DNA of 64,000 bases from Bedellia somnulentella (lineage: Eukaryota > Arthropoda > Insecta > Lepidoptera > Bedelliidae). The translations under genes and the position numbers were made by a program. Location of the stretch: NCBI GenBank assembly GCA_963576735.1, contig OY755188.1, positions 3,286,001 to 3,350,000 of the forward strand, in the 5' to 3' direction. This document shows positions 11,763 to 22,125 of this stretch, in pieces (within the stretch, counting starts at the first letter, position 1; each line of letters begins with the position of its first letter). A model generated the notes under the pieces. It saw nothing but the letters and a program-made list of their open reading frames with translations, did not search any database and was not told where the DNA came from.

Positions 11763-11954
11763 TCAATTTTTCTTATTATTTTTCTTACTATTTTCCTTGT
11801 ATTGCTTGAACGAGCCCAGTATATATATGGATCCAATATTTTCTTTGTTGCCAATATTCATATACAGCCGCATCTCAATACGTACTTTTTCCAATGGCCA
11901 GTCGTAGGGAAAGTCAATCCGCTTTAGCGACATATTTTGAAACACATAGTCACC
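11763..11954 (-). CDS. DUF1091-like gene, exon 4 and stop
   Basis: 192 bp including the stop at 11765-11763. Begins GDYVFQNMSL, completing the CPVEKGDY motif across the exon 3 junction, and continues with WPLEKVRIEMRLY, as in the C-terminal strand pair of DUF1091 proteins. It ends in a Lys/Asn-rich tail. An AATAAA on the minus strand lies at 11657-11652, about 105 nt after the stop. Confidence 0.78.
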   Translation of the reverse strand, partial: GDYVFQNMSLKRIDFPYDWPLEKVRIEMRLYMNIGNKENIGSIYILGSFKQYKENSKKNNKKN

Positions 11955-14900
11955 CTGAAATTTAAAATATTCACAGAGTAAACAGTTTAATTTTTAATTT
12001 ATTTTCCTGCTTTACGTTTTGAAAAATATAATTTAAGTTACAAAGAAAAAGTAAATTTTAGGTTCAAATCACATTTTTGATACTTGTATGATAAGTTTAG
12101 TTCAAAGTGGCGATCAATAGTCTCTGCCTACCCCAATGGGAAATAATGGCGTGAGTATATGTATGTATATTTATTTATTGATGAATGGAAACAATGGAGA
12201 TACATTTTCTTATGTGGTACATAAATGAGCTGTTTAGTGTCTGCTTAGAATAGAACTACCCCATTTCTTCTCGTGGGTATTTGTAAGAGGCAACTAATAA
12301 TCTTATGGCTTTTCAAGTTATTTTTGGTCGATGAAGTAACTGAAACGGCGATAGGCCTGCCCCCTATCACGTGAGTACATTGTCCATGCAAAACGGGGGT
12401 ACTCTGAACACCAGATGACAAAGTCACGTGATGTTCAGAAGTATTAGTACCTCTGCCAACCCCTTCGGGGATATGCGGCGTGAACGTTTATGGTATGTTA
12501 TGTTATGTTATGTAAGTAACTGAAACATCACCAAAAACCTTTGTTCCACAATCTTGTCCCCACTTAACTTCTCAAAGTGATTAAGGAATTTTTTCTTCTG
12601 AAGCTATCGGTAGCTAGTACCCCTTCTGGGTATTTTTAGTCTTGAGTTATATGAGTATGTATTTATGAGGTATTATGTGATGAAAGTATGTACAACTCAT
12701 GGTTTTATCAGTGGCATGTTTTTCAGCTGGCGTACAAAGTTTTACCCACGTTTTTCTTGGACACTGTATCACGTGATGCGTATGAATAATATAAATAACG
12801 TGCCAATTGCAATTAACAATAATACTATCTCACTCACGGAATCCCCAATAGCCAGAGCTTTCGCACTTTGAATGAGTAAATGATTTTTAAACAAACGAGG
12901 GTTCGTGATGGGTCTCTAGATACATCTCCCAATTATAACTTTAAAAGCCCCAATACCCGCGGAAAAAAACGGGATAGTGCTATTCTAAGCCGACACTACA
13001 CAGCAGTACTACATAGAGATATACAACCAAATATAACTAACTGAGGTAATTGAAACAACTATTCAATCGTGAACATCTCAGAAAATAGTATGTTAACTGA
13101 GGTAGTTAAATGTGACTCACTTTTTCAACAGGACACTTTTTGACCACGTCCATTATGACTTTGCCAGTTATTATATCATTCCGCAAACCATCGCACAACT
13201 TTTGGTGGTAATCAATAAAGCTCCGCTTGTACTGGTTTCCGTGTTTCTCAAAAAATACTATCGCATACTGAAACAAAATATGTTTATAATTGTGGCTAGT
13301 TGTTAAACTGTGTTTGAATAACTATGTAATATTTTACGCGCCCTGAGGTAGAACGAATTAAATTGTTTAAAAACCTACCAACTCATATACTCACGTCTAA
13401 GTAAATAAAAGTTATTTTAATTCCATGAAAATAATATTGGTAATATTTTTGCAACTGGTATTGCCATATTGCTGTGTAGTATCGGCTTAGAATAGCACTA
13501 CCCCATTTCTTCCAGTGGGTGTACGTAAGAGGCGACTAACGGTATTGGGGCTTTTAAGGGATTTTTGGGCGATGCGGTTGGAGATCCATTACCAACAACC
13601 TTTATTTTACCATCTTTTTCCCACTTAACTTTCCAAAAGTGGCTGAGGAATTTCTAATTCCTTAGCTCTGGCTACCCCATCTAGGGATTTATAGCCGTGA
13701 GTATATGTATGTATGGATTGCCATACATAGATCCTGATTATTTTATTTTATAATACCCAAGCCTGATGCTGTCGTTTAGAATTATATTGCTCAAAACACA
13801 AATAATAAAATAATGTGTTTAGGAGTTAGTGGATGGAACACTGGCCTTTGTGGGTTTTTCTACAATATTTTACTTTACCATCAATCTTTTCATACATGCT
13901 CTTTTATTCTTCATACTTCGGACGCCTGCCTTTTTGAGCACACTCTCAATTTGGTCCAAGTTTGTCTTTCGTGGTTCTCTACTAACTTCCACATTAGCTC
14001 TATAGATACCTTTTACCAATTTCCTATCATCCATCCTCTCGATGTGCCCAAACCACCTTAACATTCCTTTTTCTATCTTACTTAGAATATCATCTTTTAC
14101 ACCACACCTTTCACGAATCACGTCATTCCTCACACGATCACATAACCTTACATTACAAACTTTTCTGAGGGACCTCATTTCTTGTAGACGAAGCAAGAGG
14201 AGTTTGCCAGGATCGTACGAAGTGGCGATGGATAGTCTCTGCCTACCCCAATGGGAATTAACGGCGTGAGTATATGTATGTATTTTACTTTACCATTGAA
14301 AATTCTAATACCAAACCACTCATTTAGACTTAAGACCAATATTACAATTATATTAAGGTTCACCAATGTATGATGAACATAGCATAACCGTGAATTGGTG
14401 AAAAAGATCTATAGAGCCAATGTGGAAGGTAATGTTAGTAAAAGACGGTCACGGACGACACATTTGGACCAAATAGTGAGTGTGCTCAAAAAGGCAGGAG
14501 TCTAAAGTAAAAAGAATAAAAAAGCATGTACGGAAAGATTTATGCATGTAAAGGAAGCTAGAGAGGTTTACCAGGATCGTACAAAGTGGCGATCGATAGT
14601 CACTGCCTACCCCAATAGAAAAAAATGGCGTGAGTATATGTAAGTAAGAAACTTATTCTCGGTACTCACACTAACATTATTTCCTAGTCCTTGAAGAAGT
14701 CTGCCTTCTATGTTCATATAGTTGACTCCCCCTCTCTTATAACGTTTTAGATAAAACTTTACTTCATACCCGAAGTTCTTATTGTATTCAACTAGGCCAG
14801 CTTGTTCAGGTAAAAATTCCAATGTACACTAAATTAAGAAAAATTTACATAAGTATACAAACATACATACATATACTAACGGCCATAAGTCCCAAAAAGG

Positions 14901-16978
14901 GGTAGGCTTTAATGCTAGAAACTCCTCAGCCACTTAACTATAAAGTACGTTAATTCAATATCACTGAAAATATATATAATTTATAAATCCCTAGATGGGG
15001 TAGCCAGAGCTATGGAATTCGAAATTCCTCAGCCATTTTTGGAAAGTAAAGAGGGAAAAGATGGTAAAATAAAGCTTGTTGGTGATGGGTCTCCAACCTC
15101 AACGCCCTAAAATCCCTTAAAAGCCCCAATTCCGTTAGTCGCCTCTTATGTACACCCACCGGATGAAATGGGGTAGTGCTATTCTAAGCCGACACTACAC
15201 AGCATACCAATATGGTATGGGATAGTAAATCGTAGTTAATATAGAAAAATAATAAAGAAGTTATATATAGCGGCGATTTCGTATTCCATTTAAATTATTT
15301 TACACATGTTTATTACAATACTAATCATAATACATTATTAGTTTTATTTTTATTTAATACAATTTGTAGTGTCTTAAATATCACTAACCCATTTTTTTCA
15401 CGACTGTCGTGATAGTAGACTAACAAAGTTGGCGCTATTTAAATATTTTTTCTTTTAATTTCTTTTATTTTATCTATTATATCTATTATTTATTCTATTA
15501 TAACACAAACATATAACATAACATAATACATAACATAAACGTTCACGCCGAATATCCCCGAAGGGGTTGGCAGAGGTACTAATACTTCTGAACATCACGT
15601 GACTTTGTCACCTGGTGTTCAGAGTACCCACGTTTTGCATGGACAGTGTACTCACGTGATAGGGGGCAGGCCTAACGCCGTTTTGTACGAATACACTGTC
15701 ACATGACTAAGTACAACTCAGCCATGTGGGTTTCCTCACGATGTTTTCCCTCACCGTTAACAACCATGATAAATTAACCACACAATATGACTTTAGAAAA
15801 GACAAATTGGTGTAGGCCCGACCCAGGATTCGAACACTGGTCGTTTGGACGATAACCGAGTGTTCTACCCACTGGGCTATCACGGCTACTATTCTATTAT
15901 ATCTTTTATTTTACAATCTGTTCCCCACTCAGCTTCCAAAAGTGGCTGAGGAACTTAATTTTTTTCTTTTCAAATCAAATCGCGCAACTTTCTCTGACAA
16001 AAGCATGTAAGCCATAGTCATCATGTATACATAAACCTGAAAAACACATGTAAACCATAGTCGCCATGTATACATATAGTGACGCCTATAAATCCCTAAA
16101 AGGGGTAGCCATAACAATAAGGAATTCCTCAGCCACCTTTGGAAGTTGAATAAGGAAAATATTGTATAATAAAGTACACAGCTTATTTAGATATAATACC
16201 AAATCGTCATTCAAATTTTGATTTCACCGGTTGGATGGCCGCTGCCGACAATTCGGTATGCAAAGTTCTTTTTTGGTATTTATTAAATATTTTGATTCGA
16301 TAGTAAACACTAAAATAAAAGACTGATTTGAATATTTTTCATTTAAAATCAGTAATTGTAAAGTTATGATTTTTTAAAGATTGTTCAACTCTTGTACTTA
16401 ATGACGTCATCGATCGATAAAATCACGTAGCGACATGCAAATGAAGCGAAATGTTTTATAAAAATGTTGCTGAATGCAAAACATATCACGAATTTGTGAT
16501 GTCAAATGAAATTATTACGATATTATACTAAACAAACCTATGATTTTCGATATTTTATCAATAAACTGCAAAACCGTATGTCTTTGAAACAACATTGAAG
16601 GTCAAACACTGTTACAGTTTTTTGTTAAAATAACAGTCATCTTAGCTTCAATTTATATAATTTCAAGAAAATATTGTTTATAACCATAATATCTCAAAAT
16701 GGTTTTGTAATCAGCATCACTTTAGTAAAACTTTGCATACCGAATTCTTCTACTATTTTTGTAGCTTTTATCGTGTTTGCCGTAAAGAATTTGTCATTAT
16801 ATTATTATAATTTATAAAAAGTAACACAGTGTCTGTGTATGAAAAAAGGAAAGGTGGCCGTGATTTCATTATACAACACATTGCAGCGACGAAAAACGAT
16901 GTTACTTACTTTAACAGTCATCGAGTAAAAAAACAATAAAATAACCATTATAAAAATATGAAATCCAAACCATCTCAT
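11763..16978 (-). CDS. Predicted secreted DUF1091-family protein, four exons
   Basis: The gene is read on the minus strand from four exons: 16978-16910, 14828-14670, 13267-13121 and 11954-11763. Each exon is a whole number of codons (23, 53, 49, and 63 plus stop), every intron is phase 0, donors are GTAAGT or GTGAGT and acceptors end in TTTAG or TTTCAG. The product would be 188 residues. Residues 1-20 are a hydrophobic signal-peptide-like segment, so secretion is expected. The C-terminal half carries the pattern YAIVFFEKHGNQYK, KLCDGL, KKCPVEKGDY and a basic tail, which resembles the DUF1091 (MD-2-related lipid-recognition-like) proteins common in insects. Some members of that group act in contact chemosensation; no role can be assigned here. 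Introns hold SINE, LINE and MITE insertions but exons are intact. The family call rests on remembered motif patterns; the exon structure is seen directly. Confidence 0.78.
12105..12170 (+). repeat. LINE 3' end
   Basis: AGTGGCGATCAATAGTCTCT, CTACCCCAATGGG and GGCGTGAGTATATGTATGT. In intron 3 of the DUF1091-like gene. Confidence 0.8.
12229..12660 (+). repeat. SINE-A split by a SINE-B insertion
   Basis: The SINE-A head runs to 12346 and the body resumes at 12514; AAGTAACTGAAAC stands on both sides of the insert (12334-12346 and 12514-12526). Confidence 0.88.
12347..12513 (+). repeat. SINE-B 3' fragment nested in SINE-A
   Basis: 5'-truncated SINE-B starting GGCGATAGGCCTGCCCC and ending in GTTATGTTATG repeats, flanked by a 13-bp target-site duplication. 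This is the signature of target-primed reverse transcription. Confidence 0.92.
12829..13005 (-). repeat. SINE-A copy, degraded
   Basis: CTCACGGAATCCCCAATAGC, GTGATGGGTCTCTAG and the head GCCGACACTACACAGC survive. Confidence 0.75.
13121..13267 (-). CDS. DUF1091-like gene, exon 3 (central conserved motif)
   Basis: 147 bp, 49 codons. Encodes YAIVFFEKHGNQYK, then KLCDGL and KKCPVEK. The two cysteines and the NQYK / LCD / KKCP spacing are the strongest family evidence. The acceptor is GTTTCAG and the donor GTGAGT, both phase 0. Confidence 0.78.
13470..13717 (+). repeat. SINE-A copy, full length
   Basis: Close to the family consensus from GCTGTGTAGTATCGGC to GCCGTGAGTATATGTATGT. In intron 2 of the DUF1091-like gene. 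Confidence 0.92.
13870..14196 (-). pseudogene. LINE RT C-terminal coding fragment
   Basis: 108-codon open frame inside the inverted part of the twin-primed insertion. LRWFGHIERMDDRKLVKGIY is a conserved block after the RT domain in many insect LINE polyproteins. A 5'-truncated fossil, not a gene. Confidence 0.85.
13882..14281. mobile_element. 5'-inverted (twin-primed) LINE insertion
   Basis: 13882 to about 14183 is the LINE C-terminal coding region in reverse; about 14184-14281 is the LINE 3' end in direct orientation. The two pieces are neighbours in the undisturbed element (compare 56249-56407). ATTTTACTTTACCAT stands on both sides (13867-13881 and 14282-14296), a 15-bp target-site duplication. 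The reversed part still encodes VCNVRLCDRVRNDVI, MLRWFGHIERMDDRK and LDQIESVLKKAGV, the LINE polyprotein C-terminal region. Confidence 0.93.
14395..14648 (+). pseudogene. LINE 3' end with coding remnant
   Basis: Reads LVKKIYRANVEGN, LDQIVSVLKKAG, a stop, then the 3' end CTACCCCAATAG and GGCGTGAGTATATGTAAG. It ends about 20 bp before exon 2 of the DUF1091-like gene. Confidence 0.85.
14670..14828 (-). CDS. DUF1091-like gene, exon 2
   Basis: 159 bp, 53 codons, starting CTLEFLPEQ and ending GNNVS. The acceptor is a pyrimidine-rich tract ending TTTAG and the donor is GTGAGT. The frame is open, and the content (many aromatic and charged residues, KFYLKRYKRGG) suits the N-terminal beta-rich half of the family. 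A LINE 3' end stops about 20 bp beyond the donor. Confidence 0.72.
14860..14936 (-). repeat. SINE-A 3' fragment
   Basis: ACATACATACATATACTAAC, then CCTCAGCCACTTAAC. Confidence 0.75.
14976..15204 (-). repeat. SINE-A copy
   Basis: From TATAAATCCCTAGATGGGG to GACACTACACAGC; lacks the tail. Confidence 0.9.
15365..15955 (+). repeat. Old SINE-A split by SINE-B
   Basis: A diverged head (15365-15450) and a 3' part (TTCCCCACTCAGCTTCCAAA, 15920-15955) flank the SINE-B at 15503. Confidence 0.65.
15503..15889 (-). repeat. SINE-B, full length with tRNA head
   Basis: Flanked by TATTCTATTATA on both sides (15491-15502 and 15890-15901). On the minus strand it starts with the A box TAGCCCAGTGGG and the B box GTTCGAATCC, and ends CCCCTTCGGGGATATTCGGC and a TTATG-type tail. 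In intron 1 of the DUF1091-like gene. Confidence 0.95.
16076..16182 (-). repeat. SINE-A copy with large deletion
   Basis: CCTATAAATCCCTAAAAGGG through GGAAGTTGAATAAGG, then directly ACACAGC. Confidence 0.7.
16250..16746. mobile_element. 0.5-kb MITE, copy 1
   Basis: Terminal inverted repeats AATTCGGTATGCAAAG / CTTTGCATACCGAATT. A second copy of nearly equal length, in the other orientation, is at 36549-37046. No transposase frame. AATT may be part of the repeat or a duplicated target. Confidence 0.85.
16910..16978 (-). CDS. DUF1091-like gene, exon 1 (signal peptide)
   Basis: ATG lies at 16978-16976 and encodes 23 residues beginning MRWFGFH followed by a run of I, M, V, L and F, as in a signal peptide. 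The donor directly after AAA is GTAAGT (16909-16904 on the minus strand). The next exon begins in phase 0, so the join keeps the frame. Confidence 0.7.
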
Positions 16979-17056
16979 GGTTTATCAATAACTCAATTCT
17001 ACTTGAATTTTTGAAATGAACACTTAATTCATATTGTTCAAATAGCAAATCATTAT

Positions 17057-17070
17057 TTTTATATAAAATA
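17057..17070 (-). promoter_or_regulatory. Candidate TATA box of the DUF1091-like gene
   Basis: On the minus strand the sequence reads TATTTTATATAAAA about 80-90 nt upstream of the ATG at 16978. The spacing suits a short 5' UTR starting near 17030. The base composition makes chance matches likely, so this is an inference. Confidence 0.3.
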
Positions 17071-17399
17071 AGATAACAATCACACGAACAATGAAATTAC
17101 TTATTTAATTTGTTTGTTGTTGCGGTTGAGTTTTAAAACATAGCCATTTTTATATTGTCAGCTCAACATATCAATTTTTATATTTATGAAAGACAAAACT
17201 TACCGTCTCAGAATGTACAGCTGAAACTAATGTACCTGAAAACTTAGAATTTTGTCTAGGGTTTTCTTTTATTATGTAAGTTATCACTAAGAAGGAACTT
17301 ACAGGAATTTATCCCCTGAGAGGCTCAAAATAGGTGTGTGAAACGTAAAAGCACCTCTTTTTAATTGTCTTTTTAAATATTTTACATAACATTCATTAT

Positions 17400-17487
17400 T
17401 GATGTTGAGTGGAGCTAAAGATGGGTTAATCCCCCAACAATCGCTTGAAAAGCGCCAAGTGCTATTTAAGGCTGACACTACATAGTC
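17400..17487 (-). repeat. SINE-A copy, degraded
   Basis: GAGTGGAGCTAAAGATGG, AAGCGCCAAG and GCTGACACTACATAG remain. Confidence 0.55.
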
Positions 17488-18283
17488 TAGAATAGTTATG
17501 AAATAGTACTACCTAAGATGAGCCTGCTGCATGGTATAAACAGTCTATAAATTTCTTTTATTTAAAAGAATTTCTATCGTAAAAAATAAGACGATGATAA
17601 AAATGTTCGAGGCATTTTTAATATTTCGCTGAAATGCTACCATGGATACGCCCTCGAAAATAAAATGATGTTTCATATTTAAAATTGTGACTGACATCTT
17701 ATTGTTCGGATGCTTTCGGTCGGCATAATTAAATTTTAGGATTTTTTTGTAACTTAGTTATTGAATACTAACATTCAGCTACGTTCAAAGATACGTTTTT
17801 TCTTGTAATGATTTCAAAAAAGTTTTTTTTCAATATCAAATTTCACAATTGTAGTTACAATATGGTTTTGGCTTTAAATTGTCACATACATAGTAAAGTA
17901 TTTGACGTTTTATTGCTTATGTTGGCTCTTTTATTATGCGAGTATCAACCGAAACGGTATAGTAACAAGAAAAGCTTAGAAATATTTTTATATCAATATT
18001 TTTTTATTAATTTTTAGCTGCTAAAAAGTGGCCTTAAACGCGTGAAATATTTATCACTTTTCAGAGTTCTTACGTAAAATTATAAGCTTTCATTTTACTG
18101 ATACCGGTTCCATGGGATAAGTTATTCAGTACATCACAAAACATTTGTGAAATTATTACTCACTTTTAGCTATTTTATTATGTAAACAACTATATAGCAG
18201 TACTATTGGGAGCATGAACTAGCTGGTAGGTCAAAGCATCACTAGCTGTTAGCTTTAAATAAATCACATTTCCTTAGTCAATT
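17488..18283. other. No feature recognised
   Basis: AT-rich. The 69-codon frame at 17808-18017 is Phe/Leu-rich and not recognisable. Confidence 0.45.
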
Positions 18284-18455
18284 AATACATACATACATAT
18301 ACTCACGGCTATAAATACCTAGAAGGGGTAGCCAGTGCTAAGGAATCAGAAATTCCTTAGCCACTTTTGGAAGATGCGTGGGGAAAAAATGATAAAATAA
18401 AGGTTGTTGGTGATGGGTCTCCAACCGCATGGCCAAATCCCTTAAAAAGCCCTTT
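18284..18455 (-). repeat. SINE-A copy, head missing
   Basis: Tail CATACATACATATACTCACG through AACCGCATGGCCAAATCCC, then truncated. Confidence 0.88.
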
Positions 18456-18499
18456 TATTGATATTTAAAATTATTTTGCGCCAATTCAAACTCACCAGC

Positions 18500-18760
18500 T
18501 GTGCGTCAAACGTTCTCAAAAGATTTCTGGACTTAGTCCGATTTCCAACGTAATATTTTAACTTTAAAGAAAGCACTCATATTTTCCACAGTTTGACGTT
18601 TTTATTTTTCCCGCAATTTCCTTGAGTCGCTTTATGGATTTCCCGGAATGTCAGTTATTTAGCGCTCAAAGGACGTCGAATCAAGTTATATTGAGAGACA
18701 AATATTTTTTAATATAAATGCGTCTGAAGTATGAACTGAAAGAAATCCGATTTCCATTAC
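18500..18760. repeat. Third copy of the block found at 10.3 and 11.1 kb
   Basis: The core CCGCAATTTCCTTGAGTCGC to GAGAGACAAATATTTTTTAA (about 18600-18717) is almost unchanged from 10345-10461 and 11150-11268, while its left flank is more diverged. It again stands next to a reversed SINE-A. Confidence 0.8.
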
Positions 18761-19292
18761 ATTATGGAAAACCATTTAGTAAAGCTGTTTCGAAAAAATA
18801 ATGTAATTTGATTTTGTATGAAGTACTAGTTGTCCACCTTGGTTTACCTAAATAGTATATAAATGCATACGTAGATAGAAGGGTACGCAGCACTACAAAA
18901 AAGTGATTGTTCCTAACATGAGACACAAAATTACATCAGAAGTATTAGTACTTGTCACCTTTGGGGCTTACGGCTTGAATATATATTTGTCATATTCCAT
19001 GTTTATAAATAACATATTAGGACTTGGTAAAAAAAATTCATTGGTGTACACACATAGTCATAGGGTACACCCAACTCGGGATTCAAACTCACACCCTTTT
19101 AATTTAAATCTTTTTGTTCATGAAAACCTCATGTGGGGATTATTACTAATAAATAAAGAATAAATAAAGAAAAAAAAAATCCCCGCCTGAGTCGAAATTT
19201 TTCTTTCCTTTATTTATTCTTTATTTATTAGTCACACCCTTTTATATTAGAGTTGAAGCTTTTAACGGGAAACAGTAATTTAATTTTAAACA
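18761..19292. other. No gene recognised
   Basis: Around 19060-19240 is an imperfect inverted duplicate around TTTATTCTTTATTTATTAGT, related to 28790-28870 and 31800-32060. Confidence 0.45.
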
Positions 19293-19455
19293 TACATACA
19301 CGCGCCATTAGTTTCCATTGGCAGAGACTATCGGTCGCCATTTTGTACGATCCTGGCAAACTTCTCTAGCTTCGTTTTCATCCAGCGATCTTTTCATACA
19401 AACCCTTTTATTATGCATTCTTCGGATGCCTGCCGTTTTGAGCACACTCTCAATA
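19293..19455 (-). repeat. LINE 3' end, reversed
   Basis: ACATACATACACGCGCCATT and CGATCCTGGCAAACTTCTCT, continuing into the coding remnant to GAGCACACTCTCAAT. Confidence 0.85.
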
Positions 19456-20628
19456 AAATTTTAAAATTGACGTAATTTGAACTGTACTGCAACATTGTCT
19501 AATTTGCTAGTGACTTCATACATTTTCTGATTTAATCTTTCATTATGATACAAATCTTCCATTAAAAACTTGAATTTCATTCCATCAACAATATTATGTT
19601 TTAATTTGAATTCAAGTTATTTTACTAAATTTTGGTACTCCATACTTACACGTTTTTTGGTTTTTAAATTGGCGTCACAAATAATGTTTTTGAAATAATA
19701 TAAATTTTCAAATCAAATAATCATTTTTGACTTTTTTACGCCTATGATGCATTTTTAATTATGGTACCAAAAAAAAACATTCATTAAAAACATTCAGTTT
19801 ACATGGTATGAAATTTCGTTGAAATCTTGCACTAGTCTGGGCCTGTATCGCAAGATTCATGAAGATTGATAAAAAAAATAGAAGTACTAAATAATTAGAT
19901 TCATAAAATATACAATTGTTAAAATTTACAATATTTTAGTTAACATTAAAGTAATTAAAGATAAAATTGTAATTTTAAAATTAGAATTAAAATAAATTGT
20001 ATTGAAAATTATAATTATAATGCAACATTGAAAAAAAAACAATTCATTATGTATTTTTATACATGTGAATTATATAGCCATCCACCGTTTTTACAGGGGT
20101 GAGCAGTGATAAAAAAGCCTTAGATATTTTAATGATAACCCTAACCGTATAAAACTGGGGCTGTCTACTAGTCTTCTATAAATAGTTGATTTGCAAATTG
20201 CTTTTGTTAATACACCTTCCTATCGAAGATTCGCGAATTCGAGAATAATTTGGTTAGTACAAAATGACAGCATAAACGTAGTTTGTCAAAGCCAAAACCA
20301 CATCGATGGAATGCGATACAATTTACGTGATATAGGTATCAAACTATGTCGGTACATTCATGAAATTCCGTTTCAAAATTATTAAATTGGGTCCTCAAAA
20401 TTTGGATTTAATCTGATAATGATATTTATTAACCGTTCACACAGTAAAGTCTTTTTGTGTAGGTAAAAAGTGAAATCAATGTCAGAATACATACTAAAAA
20501 AGCAAATTAAAATAATGTTGAAGTACAGGCGTGGTTTTTACAAGTTCACGTATAAACTTAATAAATCCGATCATAATCAACATTTAAAATAAAATTATCT
20601 AATTTAAATTTAAAGTTTAAAAATTAGT
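19456..20628. other. No feature supported
   Basis: Very AT-rich. A 64-codon frame at 20191-20385 has mixed protein-like composition but no recognisable motif or clear splice sites. Confidence 0.4.
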
Positions 20629-20872
20629 GCTGTGTAGTTTCGGCTTAGAATAGCCCTACCCCATTTCTTCCGGTGGGTGTACGTAAGAGGCGACTAATGG
20701 TATTAGGGTTTTTAAGGGATTTTGCGGCGATGCGGTTGGAGACCCGTCACCAAAATCATTTATCATTACCGTCTTTTCCCCAATCAACTTCCGAAAGTGG
20801 CTGAGGAATTTCTCATTCCAAAGCTGTGGCTACCCCTTCTAGGGATTTATAGCCGTGAGTATACGTATGTAT
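20629..20872 (+). repeat. SINE-A copy, full length
   Basis: GTGCTGTGTAGTTTCGGC to GCCGTGAGTATACGTATGT. Confidence 0.92.
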
Positions 20873-21911
20873 TCTTTAAAATTATGTGAAATCTGCGATC
20901 AGATTTTTAATCGCAGCTTCATTAGGTTGATATTGTTTTAAATACTACGGTGTTCTCTTGTATTCTCGGCATCTATATCCATATTTAAATGTAAACAATC
21001 CTCCACAAAAATATAGTCGAAACAATAAGTATGTTCATTATTAAAACAAAATATGCTTGCTTAATTGGCTTGTATCAGTGTAAAGTTCCTGGCCCCAACC
21101 TTATTCGTTGGAATTTGTCGCGAGATGAACATTGTTTCTGATGTAACACAAATTATGTTACAATGTACATAATTTACATACATTCACGAAATGTGCCAAA
21201 ACACCAATATGCGAACAATAGAAATTGATTCATATTTTGATACGTCGATTAACTTTATGCATATTGCTGTATAGTAGACCTTTTGAAGGGTAATTCTAAG
21301 AATTTGATTTAATGGATAAATTAGAAGAGTGGAATAAACATGACCGATTTATGTTGACAAAGTTTACATTGCTTTTAATACACGTAGTGTAGTGTCAGTA
21401 CACACTAGGCTGATGTTCATAAAGTTTTTGTCTTACAAAAGCGAGCTATCTGATCTATTTACATGTTAAGGTCGAGGTATTCGTTGCGCGAAAAATTTAA
21501 AGATATTGGCATTTTAACTGTCCCTTGCCAATACATGTTTGAGAATTTAATGTATGCCAAAAATAATATAGGCCAATTTAGTAAAGTTAGTGATAGGCTT
21601 ACTGTTAACACTCGATTTATGTGATTGGTTTTTTGTGATGGACAATTTATTTTAAATATGTCAAACTAGCGTTTGGTTTTGTCGCATAGAAAATCTTTTA
21701 TAAAGTAAAAACATGTTTATAAACTGAAATTGTACAAACCATATTTTGAAAAAATGAAAAAATGTGAATGTAAAGAGTTTCTTTGTTACTTCTTCTCTTT
21801 ACGAACACCTTCCGAAGCACCGGATTAACGATTAATTTAAAACATTGACGTTCAAAAAATGTTAGTATTTAAATTTATTTTGAAAAATAAACTTTTTGCC
21901 TTTTTTTTGAT
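20873..21911. other. No feature recognised
   Basis: AT-rich; nothing supported. Confidence 0.5.
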
Positions 21912-22125
21912 TTTTTGGCACTACCCCACTTCTTCCCTCGGGTGTCATATAAGACTACTTCGAGTTTTCCGGGCTTTGAAGTGAGTGTTGGGCGATGTGG
22001 CTGGAGACCCATCACTAACTATCCTTTATTTAACCTCTTATCCCGTCTTACCTTCAAAAGAAGGTAATAAAAACTAATTTTGAAGCTCCGGCTACCCATT
22101 TTCATGGTTTCGAGCCGCCGCGACC
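21912..22125 (+). repeat. SINE-A copy, old
   Basis: GGCACTACCCCACTTCTTCC, TGGCTGGAGACCCATCAC and GGCTACCC remain; the tail is lost. Confidence 0.75.

Noticed and set aside
15840..15889. Possible tRNA gene on the minus strand
   Set aside because: A and B boxes are real, but the sequence is the head of a SINE-B with target duplications; the acceptor stem does not pair.
20191..20385. 64-codon frame with mixed composition
   Set aside because: No motif recognised, alternative start codon and no convincing splice sites.
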